NCBI GenBank assembly: GCA_965203505.1
Contig: OZ241880.1
Span: 248,001 to 312,000, forward strand
DNA: 64,000 nucleotides
Direction of reading: 5' to 3'
Source of the DNA: Bin127 sp965203505
GTDB lineage: Bacteria; Chloroflexota; Dehalococcoidia; Lucifugimonadales; Lucifugimonadaceae
Shown here in pieces: positions 27,576 through 37,457 of the stretch. Under the pieces are notes generated by a model. It saw only the letters and a program-made list of their open reading frames with translations. It did not search any database and was not told where the DNA came from. Both the position numbers and the translations under genes were made by a program. How positions within the stretch are numbered: the stretch's first letter is position 1; every line of letters begins with the position of its first letter.

Positions 27576-30500
27576 TTGTCGGGCCAGTTCGTTCATCTGC
27601 ACAACCACTCCGAGTATTCGCTGCTTGACGGATACGGTCACGTCGAAGACATGGTCGGGCGCGCTGCCGAGTTGGGTCAACCGGCCATGGCGTTGACAGA
27701 TCACGGTAACGTCTACGCTGCGATCGAATTCTACAAAGCCGCCAAGTCCGCGGACATCAAACCGATCATCGGGATGGAAGGCTACGTCGCGTTCGGGTCG
27801 AGACACGAACGAACCGCAGCCGAAGGCGCCGGCGGCGGGTCTCAACCCCACATCACGCTACTCGCCGAAAATCTCACAGGTTATCGCAACCTTCTACAAC
27901 TGGCCACTAAGGCCCATCTCGAGGGTTTCTACTATCGGCCCCGGGTCGATCGCGAGTTGTTGGCAGAGTATTCCGAAGGGGTGATCGTCCTGTCCGGATG
28001 CCTATCTGGTGAGTTGGCAAGGGACGTTTTGAAAATGGGCGGTGACTTGACTGCTGCCCGTGAGACGGCGAGATGGTACCGAGATGTCTTCGGTGATCGC
28101 TACTATCTCGAGATGATGCACCACGAGCACGTCCCGGGTCAGGACACCGTCAACAAGGCGGTCTGCCAGTTGTCCGAGGAGATGGGGATCGATCTGGTGG
28201 TGACGAACGACTGCCACTACGTCTATCCGGAGGATGCACCGCATCAGGACACCCTTACGGCGATCGTGACCTCTAGCAAACTCGCCGATGGGCGTCGGTT
28301 GCGGATGGAAGACGATTCTTATTACGTCAAGTCCGCCGCCGAGATGGCCGATGTTTTTCCTGAGCACCCCGACGCGCTTCGCAATACGTTGCTGATCGCC
28401 GAAAGGTGCAATCTGGATCTCTCGCAGCGTCGTACGAAATTGCCGCAGTATCCAACACCTGGAGGGTTGTCTTCAGCCCAATACCTGCGGCAGATCTGCT
28501 ACGAGGGGGCCATGAACCGATTCGGAGAGATTTCGGACGCGGTTAAGGAGCGCCTTGAAAAAGAACTCCACATCATCGAGGTGACGGATTTCGCAGATTA
28601 CTTCCTAGTCGTTTGGGACATCTTCAAATTCGTCAAACGAGAGGGCATCCTGTCGACTGTCAGGGGGTCGGCGGCGTCGAGTTTGGTCCTGTACTGCTTG
28701 CAGGTTACAGACTTTGATCCGTTGCCTTACGGTCTCTTCTTCGAGCGTTTCTTGAATGTCGAGCGTCGTGAGATGCCCGACATCGATATGGAGTTTGCGG
28801 ATGACCGGCGCGGGGATGTGATCCAGTATTGCCTCGAGCGATACGGACCTGAACGCGTGGCCCAGATAACAACGTTCGGGACAATGAAGGCGCGTGCGGC
28901 TATACGTGATGCGGCGCGGGTGATGGAAGATGGCGCGATCGAGAACTCTGACATCAATGAGGCGTGCAACCGGCTCGTACGCGTAGTCGCCAACTACTCT
29001 CCGATGACCAACGATGACGAAGACGAGGCTCCGCCCCGAGAATTCAATTTGCAAACCGTACGGGAACAGAGCATGGAGCTTCAACAGCTGATCCGTCAGA
29101 ACGCGGTCGCGGCGGAGGTGTTAGAGAAGGCGATGGGAGTCGAAGGACGAGTCCGTAACGTGAGCACTCACGCTGCTGGGGTTGTGATTTCCGATGACCC
29201 ACTCGTGAAATACACGGCGCTCCAACGTCCGCAAAAAGGCAATGACACAGGATTGGCTGCGACGCAGTACTCGATGTACCCGATCGAGTTTGCGGGATTG
29301 CTGAAATGGGACTTTCTAGGGCTGACTAACTTGGCTGTCTTAGACCGCTGTCTGAAGATCATCGGCGAGCATCGCGGTCTGAAGATCGATCTCTACGACA
29401 TCGACCAAGTGCCTCTTGATGACGAAGCGACATTCAAGCTCATGGCGGACGGTGATACGTTCGGTTCGTTTCAGCTTGAAGGCGCGGGCATGACGCGGTA
29501 CATCAAAGATTTGAAGCCGACTTCGATTGAAGACGTCGCCGCTATGATCGCGCTGTATCGCCCCGGGCCGATGCAACATATCGATCGGTTGATCGCGTGC
29601 AAACATGGTCGCCAAAAGATCGAGTATCCACACCCGAGCATCGCCCACCTGTTGGACACCACTTATGGTGTGATCGTCTATCAGGACCAAGTGATGTTGA
29701 CCGCGCAGGACTTCGCGGGTTACACGCTCGGTGAAGCAGACATCTTACGCAAGGCCATGGGCAAAAAAGTGCCTGCGATTATGAGGGAGGAGGAGCGCAA
29801 ATTCGTTGAAGGCGCCGTCAAGAAAGGCCACAGCGAGCAGGAGGGCCGCGACCTGTTCACTTATATCCTGCCCTTTGCCGGCTATGGATTCAACAAAGCC
29901 CACGCCGTTTCCTACGCCTATATCACCTACTGGACGACGTATTTCAAGGCCAACTACCCCCTCGAATACTTCGTGGCGATGCTGGAATCGTTTACCGGCG
30001 CTCCCGAGCGTGTGCAACGATGCATATCGGAGGCCAAGAAAAGAGGCATCGAGGTACTACCACCAGATATCAATGTCTCGAAGACTTCGTTCACCGTGGA
30101 CGAAAACGTCGGCGAACGCGGCGGTATACGATACGGCCTTGCTTCGATAAGGGGCATCGGACCAGCTACCGTTGAGGAGATCGTGGAGACACGAGAAACC
30201 GATGGCAACGGACCGTTCGCAGACATCGCGGATTTCTGCGATCGTTTGGCGGAAAAGCCCCCTCCTGAATCGTCGTTACGGTCTCTGATCATGGCGGGAG
30301 CGTTCGATGGCATGGCTCCTCGTCAGCAGCTCCTTGATCACGCCGGCCAGTTGATTACGCACATGAAAAAGATGGGTTCGGCGCGTTCGTCCGGCCAACA
30401 CTCCATGTTCGGTGGCGGCGACTCGAGCGAATCATTCCTCGGAATCGAATTCGACCCGCCGCAAGAGAATGGTGGCGTCGACCAAAAAACGATGCGCGAG

Positions 30501-31253
30501 TGGGAGAAAGAGCTATTCGGGTTGGTAATCACCGAGAGTAAAGAAGAGATGGAGAAGCGCGCAGCGATCGAGCATGAAGCGGACCGCGCGATCGTGTACG
30601 CGAGCCACGAACGTCTGGGAGAAGAGGGTGCTCGCGTCAAAGTGATCGGGAAACTCGTTTCGATAGATCACCGAAGCACGCGCAACGGCAACCCGTTCGT
30701 AACCGCGAAGATGGCCCTTCTCGATGACGAGATCGAGTTGACGGTTTGGTCGAACACGTTAGATCGCACGCGTGGCATCTGGTACGAAGATGTTTACGCC
30801 GAGGTAGGTGGGTCGATCAGGATGTTCAATGGCGCGGCATCGGTAGATGTCACCAGCGCCGCGGGTTACGTGCCTTCTGCTAAGGCTGCGAACGGCCATT
30901 CAAACGGAGCGGCGTATCATGAGAAAACCCGTCTTGAGCCCGTGAAGGCGCAACCAAACGATCGCCACATGTCAGACACTCAACACGATGCATCCGAAGA
31001 ACCGGCAGTAACGATCCTGTTCGACTGCGATGGTGAATCGGCACCATCACGTGAGACGATTCACGAAGTACTGCTCGCCCTCGGTGAACATGCAGGAAAC
31101 GGCAAAGTCGTCGCCAAACTCTCGATTTCGGGCAAGTCCGTATCGATGGATTTTCCGTTTTTCAGCGTTGCGCCCACCCAAGAACTGCACTCGCAACTTG
31201 CCGAAATAGTCGGCGATAGCAACGTTGAGATGCACTTCAACCCTGCCAACTAA
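27576..31253 (+). CDS. dnaE: DNA polymerase III alpha subunit
   Basis: Replicative polymerase of 1225 residues. It starts with a PHP domain (HLHNHSEYSLLDG, LTDHGNV), carries the C-family catalytic aspartates D402 and D404 in PDIDMEF, the RPGPM and YGVIVYQDQVM segments, the helix-hairpin-helix region (YGLASIRGIG) and a C-terminal OB fold (about 1005-1060). The last ~110 residues are a divergent tail. The start is TTG at 27576 without a clear ribosome-binding site; the product then opens as in homologues. TATACT at 27523-27528 is a weak -10 candidate. Confidence 0.97.
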   Translation: MSGQFVHLHNHSEYSLLDGYGHVEDMVGRAAELGQPAMALTDHGNVYAAIEFYKAAKSADIKPIIGMEGYVAFGSRHERTAAEGAGGGSQPHITLLAENLTGYRNLLQLATKAHLEGFYYRPRVDRELLAEYSEGVIVLSGCLSGELARDVLKMGGDLTAARETARWYRDVFGDRYYLEMMHHEHVPGQDTVNKAVCQLSEEMGIDLVVTNDCHYVYPEDAPHQDTLTAIVTSSKLADGRRLRMEDDSYYVKSAAEMADVFPEHPDALRNTLLIAERCNLDLSQRRTKLPQYPTPGGLSSAQYLRQICYEGAMNRFGEISDAVKERLEKELHIIEVTDFADYFLVVWDIFKFVKREGILSTVRGSAASSLVLYCLQVTDFDPLPYGLFFERFLNVERREMPDIDMEFADDRRGDVIQYCLERYGPERVAQITTFGTMKARAAIRDAARVMEDGAIENSDINEACNRLVRVVANYSPMTNDDEDEAPPREFNLQTVREQSMELQQLIRQNAVAAEVLEKAMGVEGRVRNVSTHAAGVVISDDPLVKYTALQRPQKGNDTGLAATQYSMYPIEFAGLLKWDFLGLTNLAVLDRCLKIIGEHRGLKIDLYDIDQVPLDDEATFKLMADGDTFGSFQLEGAGMTRYIKDLKPTSIEDVAAMIALYRPGPMQHIDRLIACKHGRQKIEYPHPSIAHLLDTTYGVIVYQDQVMLTAQDFAGYTLGEADILRKAMGKKVPAIMREEERKFVEGAVKKGHSEQEGRDLFTYILPFAGYGFNKAHAVSYAYITYWTTYFKANYPLEYFVAMLESFTGAPERVQRCISEAKKRGIEVLPPDINVSKTSFTVDENVGERGGIRYGLASIRGIGPATVEEIVETRETDGNGPFADIADFCDRLAEKPPPESSLRSLIMAGAFDGMAPRQQLLDHAGQLITHMKKMGSARSSGQHSMFGGGDSSESFLGIEFDPPQENGGVDQKTMREWEKELFGLVITESKEEMEKRAAIEHEADRAIVYASHERLGEEGARVKVIGKLVSIDHRSTRNGNPFVTAKMALLDDEIELTVWSNTLDRTRGIWYEDVYAEVGGSIRMFNGAASVDVTSAAGYVPSAKAANGHSNGAAYHEKTRLEPVKAQPNDRHMSDTQHDASEEPAVTILFDCDGESAPSRETIHEVLLALGEHAGNGKVVAKLSISGKSVSMDFPFFSVAPTQELHSQLAEIVGDSNVEMHFNPAN

Positions 31254-31254
31254 C

Positions 31255-31470
31255 ATGCTGGACCGCTGGGTCGAATTCGCCACTGCGCCGGATCAGCTAA
31301 CCGCCGAAACTTGGGCTGGGTTAGTGCAGAATGAAGGTTGCCCGTGCGCCGTGAAATCGGACGGGATCCCGTTTCTGGGCGTTTCGGCGTTACCGGTCAG
31401 GTTGATGGCGCCGGAGGAGCGCGTTGAGGAGGCACGGGGGATTTTGGAGCGGTTCTTGAACTTGGAATAG
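31255..31470 (+). CDS. Small DUF2007-like protein
   Basis: A 71-residue protein whose C-terminus (VRLMAPEERVEEARGILERFL) matches the end of the DUF2007/putative signal-transducing ferredoxin-like fold. It starts one base after the dnaE stop, so it is probably translated from the dnaE message. Two cysteines (NEGCPCAV) lie near residue 32. Its role is unknown. Confidence 0.7.
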   Translation: MLDRWVEFATAPDQLTAETWAGLVQNEGCPCAVKSDGIPFLGVSALPVRLMAPEERVEEARGILERFLNLE

Positions 31471-31550
31471 GAGTGATCGGCGGTTGTAAGCGCTTCGAAA
31501 CCTATGTAATCTGTGTAGCGTAGTTTGCAAAATACATAAGCACACGCGCT

Positions 31551-31598
31551 GAAATCTATGCAAATTGCAAAGTATAGTTTGCAATTTGCATAGATTTC
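31551..31598. promoter_or_regulatory. 21-bp perfect palindrome, probable operator
   Basis: The arms at 31551-31571 and 31578-31598 are exact reverse complements around the 6-base spacer GTATAG; the core of each arm is AATTTGCAT/ATGCAAATT. The right arm covers the -35 box and spacer of the promoter driving the AAA/DUF4143 gene, so a bound dimer would block it. A related half-site (TAGTTTGCAAAATACATA) occurs just upstream near 31521-31538. Confidence 0.75.
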
Positions 31599-31607
31599 TG
31601 CTAGAAT
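31579..31607 (+). promoter_or_regulatory. Promoter of the AAA/DUF4143 gene
   Basis: TTGCAA (31579-31584) and TAGAAT (31602-31607) are 17 bases apart. The expected transcription start falls at about 31614, at or one base before the ATG, which predicts a leaderless mRNA. Confidence 0.7.
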
Positions 31608-31614
31608 TCATCGC

Positions 31615-32838
31615 ATGATCGAACGCGACATCGCCACACATCTTTCCAACCTGTTCCGAAAAAACCCCGTTGTAACCGTTACCGGGCCACGTCAATCCGG
31701 CAAGACGACTCTGTGCCGGCAAGTCTTTCCGGAACTCGGTCACGTCAACTTGGAAGCGCCGGATGAGCGAGAGTTTGCCGAATCAGATCCTCGCGGGTTC
31801 CTGGCTCAACTCGGTACCGGAGCGATCATCGACGAGGTGCAACGTGTTCCAGCGATACTTTCGTACCTGCAGGTATTGGTAGATGAAAATGGAGGCAACG
31901 GTCTCTTTGTCTTAACCGGCAGCGAACAGTTCAGGTTGTCGGCAACAATTGGTCAGTCGCTCGCAGGTAGAACGGCGCTCCTCCGCCTGTTGCCATTTTC
32001 TCTCGCGGAGCTCAAGAAGTCAGGAGGCGGTAACGATCTCGACAGTATTCTTTACACGGGTTTCTATCCGAGGATTCACGATCGGGGATTGAACCCGTTT
32101 CTGGCGTTGGGAGATTACTTCGAGACCTACGTCGAACGCGACGTGCGGCAGTTGGGCAATATCCGCGATCTCTCGAGTTTCCAGCGTTTCGTCCGGTTGT
32201 GTGCAGGGCGTGTTGGGCAGTTGCTCAACGTGTCTTCCCTGGGTTCCGATGCGGGAGTTTCACGCGCAACGGTCGACCATTGGCTTTCGGTGCTCGAGAG
32301 CAGCTACATCGTGTTCCGTCTGCAGCCGTATCACGCGAACATCCGGAAACGGTTGGTAAAGTCGCCGAAGCTCTACTTCTACGACGTAGGTTTGGCGAGT
32401 TACCTGATTGGGATCGAAAACGCGGATCAGATCGCCACGCATCCGTTAAGGGGTCAGTTGTTTGAAAACGCGGTTGTTTCGGAGGTGTTGAAGCACCGCT
32501 TCAACAGCGGTCGGCGATCCAACTTGAGTTTCTTCCGCGATTCCAACGGCGTTGAGTGCGACCTGCTTTACGAGACCGGACGGGGTTACGGCGCGATCGA
32601 GATTAAGGCGGGAGCTACCGTCTCGTCCGATTACTTTTCAGGTTTGAACAGGGTTTCCGACATCGTTCCCGAAATCAAATCGAAGGCTGTGATCTACGGT
32701 GGTAAGGCGACTCAGTTGAGAACCGACGCTTTGGTTTCGCCCTTCGGCGAGATATCGAATGTCCTAAACGGGTTCGACACAGGCGAAAGTTTCGGGATTG
32801 ATCCGCTCAGGCTTTCCGCCGCCACTTCCGTAAACTAG
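31615..32838 (+). CDS. AAA ATPase with DUF4143 domain
   Basis: A 407-residue protein: an AAA_14 ATPase (Walker A GPRQSGKT at 24-31; Walker B AIIDE at 70-74; sensor LTGSEQF near 103) followed by DUF4143 (about 195-370), a nuclease-like fold with YFYDVGLASYLIG and FRDSNGVECDLL. These proteins are common as single genes in mobile or accessory regions and their function is not established. No ribosome-binding site is present, which fits a leaderless start. It is flanked upstream by a 21-bp palindrome and its 3' end overlaps the convergent NHL gene by 32 bases. Confidence 0.9.
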   Translation: MIERDIATHLSNLFRKNPVVTVTGPRQSGKTTLCRQVFPELGHVNLEAPDEREFAESDPRGFLAQLGTGAIIDEVQRVPAILSYLQVLVDENGGNGLFVLTGSEQFRLSATIGQSLAGRTALLRLLPFSLAELKKSGGGNDLDSILYTGFYPRIHDRGLNPFLALGDYFETYVERDVRQLGNIRDLSSFQRFVRLCAGRVGQLLNVSSLGSDAGVSRATVDHWLSVLESSYIVFRLQPYHANIRKRLVKSPKLYFYDVGLASYLIGIENADQIATHPLRGQLFENAVVSEVLKHRFNSGRRSNLSFFRDSNGVECDLLYETGRGYGAIEIKAGATVSSDYFSGLNRVSDIVPEIKSKAVIYGGKATQLRTDALVSPFGEISNVLNGFDTGESFGIDPLRLSAATSVN

Positions 32839-33820
32839 CGGGGTTATCGACGGGCGGATCCTGATGCCGTCCCCACTCGACGAATGCGACCTCCGCGACA
32901 TACACGTCGCCGCGCGAGTCAACGCCCACAGAGTGCGGCCACAGGAACTGGTCTGGGCCTTGCCCGAAGTGCGGATTGCCGAAGCGGTCAAGCATGTTGC
33001 CTTCCCAATCGAAGATGCTGACGCGGTTGCCGATGTCGGCGACGCCACGTTGCACCGGTGCAGGGCCTTGTTCTCCGATATAAACAGTCGCGGCTGCTCC
33101 TTTGCCGACGACTTCGACGCCGCACGCCTTATGAGCGGGCCACTGGCGGACGAATTCGCCCTCGGTGGTGAAGACTTGCACTCGGTTGCTCTCGCGGTCG
33201 CAGACAATCACCAGATCGTCGTCGAGGACGGAGATGTTGTGCGGCAAGTTGAATTTCCCGTCGTCGGTTCCGGGTTCGCCCCATGACATGATGTGATTGC
33301 CTTCGGCGTCCATCCGGTGGACGCGGGAGTTGCCGTAACCGTCTGAGATGAAGACGTCACCGGTCGCTGGGTTGACATCGGCGTCGGTCGGACGATTGAA
33401 CATCTTGCCGCTTTGGCGGGGAACCTCTTCGCCGGTGCCTATGGTTAGGAGGTGTTGGCCATCGGTTGTGTATTTGTGGATCAGGTTCGCGACGTCATCG
33501 ACGAGCCACAGGTTGTCTTCTTGGTCGCACGAGATGCCGTGGGGCCGCATGAACCACGTGTCCCAGAACTGCATACGGTTGCCGTACGGATCCTCAGTTA
33601 TACGAATGGAGCCTTGTGGATCGTCATTGCCCCACGTATTGATGATGTTGCCATCGGGATCGAAGACGAGCACCGGCATGTTGCCGCGGTTGAAGACATA
33701 GACGTTGTCTTTCGAATCAACGGTGACAGCGGTGGCTTCTCGCAACCAAATCCCATGCGGGATTTTGGCCCATCCGGGCACTGGTTCGTAGTTGGTCACA
33801 TGGTCTTCTGGCAGCGACAC
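32807..33820 (-). CDS. NHL-repeat beta-propeller protein
   Basis: A 337-residue protein made of NHL repeats (repeated V-x-D-x-x-x-N-V-Y-V and F-x-x-x-G-x-F motifs, such as AVTVDSKDNVYVFNRG, GISCDQEDNLWLVDD, SVGVDSRGDVYVAEV). It resembles the peptidyl-alpha-hydroxyglycine amidating-lyase-like propellers common in environmental Chloroflexota and Acidobacteria. No signal peptide is seen. Function unknown; it could be a lyase or a ligand-binding propeller. The gene converges on and overlaps the AAA/DUF4143 gene. Confidence 0.85.
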   Translation of the reverse strand: MSLPEDHVTNYEPVPGWAKIPHGIWLREATAVTVDSKDNVYVFNRGNMPVLVFDPDGNIINTWGNDDPQGSIRITEDPYGNRMQFWDTWFMRPHGISCDQEDNLWLVDDVANLIHKYTTDGQHLLTIGTGEEVPRQSGKMFNRPTDADVNPATGDVFISDGYGNSRVHRMDAEGNHIMSWGEPGTDDGKFNLPHNISVLDDDLVIVCDRESNRVQVFTTEGEFVRQWPAHKACGVEVVGKGAAATVYIGEQGPAPVQRGVADIGNRVSIFDWEGNMLDRFGNPHFGQGPDQFLWPHSVGVDSRGDVYVAEVAFVEWGRHQDPPVDNPASLRKWRRKA

Positions 33821-33929
33821 GGCTCAGGTTCTCCGAGAGAGTGAGTAATCTTCGCGGTGCTAGAATTATGCACCATCTCAAACGGAATCGACGCCTTTGA
33901 AACGCAACAACCAGAAGGAAAACTGCGAC

Positions 33930-34736
33930 ATGCTAGCTGATTTGACGGGACGAACTGCTTTGGTGACAGGCGGTGGCCAAGGGCTTGGATTAGGGATCGT
34001 CGAACGGATGGCGGGCCAAGGAGCGAACATCATCATCGCTGACTTGAACGATGAGAACGCGGCTGCGGCTGCGTCAAAGGTCGAGGAGATGGGCTGCAGA
34101 GGTTACGCCGTTCATATGGACGTTACAGACCAGCAGAGCATTTCCGAAGCGGTCGCGTTGGCATACGACTCTGCTGGACGCATCGATATTTTAGCCAACA
34201 ACGCTGGAGTTTCAGGTGCCCCAGGTTCTTCAGGAACTGAATTCCGGGACGTGGACTGGGAGTTCACTTGGAAGGTCAATGTGAAGGGGCTTGCCGACGT
34301 GACCGAGGCGATTCTGCCTCAGATGCGCGAGCAACAGTACGGCAAGATCATCAACATCTCCTCCGTCGCGGCTCGCGCAGCCCGGTACGTGACTGGCTAC
34401 TACGCGACGACCAAGATGGCAGTCATTGCCTACACCCAAGCGCTGGCGCGTGAGTTTGCCGCAGACAACATCAATGCCAACGCAATCGCGCCGGGTAGGA
34501 TCTGGACGGCGTTCCATCAGGAGTGGATGGAGCGACGCGACGAGCGCGGCGACCCAGATGTTCGCGGCCGAGCCCACCTCGACGTCTTCGAAGAGGCCGC
34601 AGCAGAAGTCATTCCGCTGGGTAGGCCACAGACACCTTCGGACATCGGCGCACTTGCAGCGTTCCTAGCGTCCGAAGACGCGAAAAACATCACCGGTCAG
34701 ACCATCCAATGCGATGGCGGACAGGTGATGGTATAA
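33930..34736 (+). CDS. Short-chain dehydrogenase/reductase
   Basis: A 268-residue classical SDR: cofactor loop TGGGQGLG at 13-20, NNAG at 90-93, catalytic S144/S145, Y158 and K162, and the C-terminal QTIQCDGGQ. It oxidises or reduces an alcohol or carbonyl with NAD(P)H; acidic D38 after the second strand suggests NAD. I chose ATG 33930 because AAGGA lies about 9 bases upstream; an in-frame TTG at 33897 would add 11 residues. TAGAAT at about 33861 is a possible -10. Confidence 0.92.
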   Translation: MLADLTGRTALVTGGGQGLGLGIVERMAGQGANIIIADLNDENAAAAASKVEEMGCRGYAVHMDVTDQQSISEAVALAYDSAGRIDILANNAGVSGAPGSSGTEFRDVDWEFTWKVNVKGLADVTEAILPQMREQQYGKIINISSVAARAARYVTGYYATTKMAVIAYTQALAREFAADNINANAIAPGRIWTAFHQEWMERRDERGDPDVRGRAHLDVFEEAAAEVIPLGRPQTPSDIGALAAFLASEDAKNITGQTIQCDGGQVMV

Positions 34737-34976
34737 ACACGCTTGCCTGTTGATCGCGCCTCCAACTGGAGGTTCTAGACACGCATTCTGCCTTATCGGG
34801 CTGTTTGCACAATCGCCGCGTTTGGGCATTCGTGTCGTGACCCCGTGCGTCCAGACTCGACAATCAGATCGACGCATGCCGCTCGTCTCGATCGTAGGTT
34901 CGAAACGCGGCGATAATACGACTTGACGAGCGGATCGTAGGAGGTGCGCCGCGGATCACGACGACGGAGTAGGAAA

Positions 34977-37229
34977 ATGTCAGAATCGATGGACCCTATT
35001 GGCTTGGCTGAGCGTGGTAGCGAAGCAGCAGGGAGTGCTCGCCTGTTGGACACGGACGCGCTCGTCGCTGGAGAGTATGCCACGTATCGTCTCGTGTTCA
35101 CCGTGGGCGCGAGCGGAGTCGGAACAGGTGGGGTGATACGGGTTGGCACCGACTCGGATACGGACTGGGGCTTGCCCCAAGTTCACGACCCAACTGGAGC
35201 AGACTATCTTAATGTCATAGCTCCCGATGGTGCAGAAGTAGCGACTCAAGTGATCGACTTGGTAACCGCTAACGTGATTAACACTGGTCGTCCGTTGAAC
35301 GAAGGCGAAGAGATCGCCATCACTTTCGGTGATCGGTCAGGCGGCGGCTCTGGATCCCGAAGTCAAACATTCATTGAACCGAGACGCTATTTCTGGTTCG
35401 AGGTTGATGCTGACGGTTCTGGAGACTACGTTCCTATCAAAACACTACCTGAGTTGTCGGTTATCGGAGGCGAAGCGGTACGGTTGGTGGTTGTTGCGCC
35501 ATCAGATGCCGCCGCAGAGGAAGAGTTCCGCATCAGCATCAAGGCTGAAGATCGTTGGGGCAATCCTGCCAATGCGTACCGGGGGAATGTCAAGATCAGC
35601 GGGGCCGGAGTTGCTGTTGGAGCAGACGAGGTACATTTCGATAGCGATTGCGGCGGGGTTGTGTGGATCGACGGTTGCCGGATCACTGAACCCGGCGAGC
35701 ATCGCGTCATCGCCGAAGATCACGATGCCGGACTAAAAGGTGTCAGCAACCCGATCATCGCATCCGAGGAAGTTCCGGATTACCGCCTCTATTGGGGCGA
35801 TCCGCACGGCGGACAGGTGGTGGACTCATACAAGATCGCTGACTTCTTCAAATACGCACGAGATGTCGCCGGCATACATTTCGCCGGATTTCAGCGCAAT
35901 GACCCAGCTATCACGACGGGTGCCTACGAAGTCCAGCAACAAGCAGAGCGAGAACATTACGAACCCGGACGCTTCGTGCCACTTCCCGGCTACGAGTGGT
36001 CGGCCACGTACGACCGTGGTGGGCACCATAATGTCTATTTTCGCCGCTTCGACCAAGACCTGCGTCGTTCCGGTCATGCCGATCACCTCGATCCATGGGA
36101 CATCGACACGGATCTGCCGCACGTGCGAGAGATGCACGCAGAGTTCCGGCATTCTGACATCGTGGTCACGCCCCACGTCGGTGGTGTCGCCGCCGACCTG
36201 CAGTGGCACGAGCCGCAGATCGAGCCTGCGCTGGAGATCACATCCACCCATGGCCAATTCGAGTGGTTCCTGCGTGAGTCGATCGAGCGAAAGTACAAGA
36301 TGGGGTTCGTAGGCGGCAGCGACTGCTACACAGGAAGGCCGGGCGACGACCACCCCGGTTACCAGTTGAGACGCTACCAGAAAGCTGGACTTGCAGGTGT
36401 TTACGCCACTGAGTTGACGTTGGACGGTGTTCTGAACGCGATCAAAGCGCGGCGATGTTACGCAACTTCTGGCGTTCGCATCGTAGCTGTCGTCACTGCC
36501 GATGGACACTTCATGGGTTCGGAGTACTCGACAGCTTCATCCCCGGAAATTGCGGTGAAAGTGGTCGGCGCAGGCCCGTTGGAACGGGTTGAGCTGTTTC
36601 GGGGACTGGAGTTGATCCACAGTGAGGAGATGTCGCCCGGCAGGTTTTCAAACCGGGTGCGAATTACTTGGGAAGGTGCGAGTCGACGCACCAGTTACTC
36701 GGGAGTGGTTTGGGATGGGACGGTGAAGATATCAGGTGGATCAATAACAGATGCCCGAAAAATCCGGTTCGACAGTCCGCGATCTCACGTGACCGAATCG
36801 AGCGACGATAGCTTGGGATGGAATTCTTGGACATGTGGCTACCGAAGCGGTTTTGTGTTGGACATTGACGGCACGCCGGATACTGGTATTGATGTTGCGG
36901 TTGCGAGCGACGTGATCGCAAGTTCGCAGTTCGGAGGGCATGGCGAAACCGGGGCGAGGCGCATCAATTTTGCCGCCGCTGACCGAGTGCGAATCCCGAC
37001 CACGCTAGGCGCACTCGCAGATGGTCCGCGAGTAGTCGATTTGGGTGAATTGGATCGCAAAGTCACAGTGGAACTCGCGCCCGCTCCGGGGCCTGAAAGA
37101 GTCGAGTTTAATTTCGTCGACGAATCTTCCAAACCCGGAATCAATCCATATTGGGTGCGCGTAACCCAGTCCGACATGGAAAAAGCCTGGACCAGTCCGG
37201 TGTTCGTCGACTATGTTGCGCCGGTCTAG
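34977..37229 (+). CDS. DUF3604 family protein
   Basis: A 750-residue protein with the DUF3604 hallmarks LYWGDPHGG (about residue 270) and FVGGSDCYTGRPGDDHPGY (about 440), plus a HxHE/H-D metal-like set that recalls PHP-family phosphoesterases. The first ~250 residues form beta-sandwich regions. Members are often annotated as hypothetical or as putative metallohydrolases; no substrate is known. No signal peptide. I chose ATG 34977 because GGAG lies 7 bases upstream; the GTG at 34944 directly abuts its AGGAG and is less likely. Confidence 0.85.
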   Translation: MSESMDPIGLAERGSEAAGSARLLDTDALVAGEYATYRLVFTVGASGVGTGGVIRVGTDSDTDWGLPQVHDPTGADYLNVIAPDGAEVATQVIDLVTANVINTGRPLNEGEEIAITFGDRSGGGSGSRSQTFIEPRRYFWFEVDADGSGDYVPIKTLPELSVIGGEAVRLVVVAPSDAAAEEEFRISIKAEDRWGNPANAYRGNVKISGAGVAVGADEVHFDSDCGGVVWIDGCRITEPGEHRVIAEDHDAGLKGVSNPIIASEEVPDYRLYWGDPHGGQVVDSYKIADFFKYARDVAGIHFAGFQRNDPAITTGAYEVQQQAEREHYEPGRFVPLPGYEWSATYDRGGHHNVYFRRFDQDLRRSGHADHLDPWDIDTDLPHVREMHAEFRHSDIVVTPHVGGVAADLQWHEPQIEPALEITSTHGQFEWFLRESIERKYKMGFVGGSDCYTGRPGDDHPGYQLRRYQKAGLAGVYATELTLDGVLNAIKARRCYATSGVRIVAVVTADGHFMGSEYSTASSPEIAVKVVGAGPLERVELFRGLELIHSEEMSPGRFSNRVRITWEGASRRTSYSGVVWDGTVKISGGSITDARKIRFDSPRSHVTESSDDSLGWNSWTCGYRSGFVLDIDGTPDTGIDVAVASDVIASSQFGGHGETGARRINFAAADRVRIPTTLGALADGPRVVDLGELDRKVTVELAPAPGPERVEFNFVDESSKPGINPYWVRVTQSDMEKAWTSPVFVDYVAPV

Positions 37230-37311
37230 ACGACGATCGCGTTTCGCAGCAGATCGCGAACCAGCAAGCCGCGGGTACGGATGGTTGGGTGAGGTTCAGA
37301 CACCGTTTTTG

Positions 37312-37317
37312 TATAAT
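37312..37317 (+). promoter_or_regulatory. Candidate -10 box before the FKBP lipoprotein gene
   Basis: A perfect TATAAT in the gap after the DUF3604 gene. I found no matching -35 at 16-18 bases, so this is only a candidate. Confidence 0.35.
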
Positions 37318-37457
37318 TCGGCGGTTGCGTACTCGCGGCTCCATCCAACTTAAAGCGAAGCGCAGCCGATCCGAACCTAACCTCCTCCAGCAATTCTTTG
37401 TCGAGCATCAAGCCGTCGCGCTTTCAGTCAAGAGCGCGCCCACCTAGAACCGATCAT

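Noticed and set aside
37151..37447. 98-residue frame across the DUF3604 3' end
   Set aside because: It overlaps the DUF3604 coding end in another frame and lacks signals; the region is better read as a leader of the FKBP lipoprotein.
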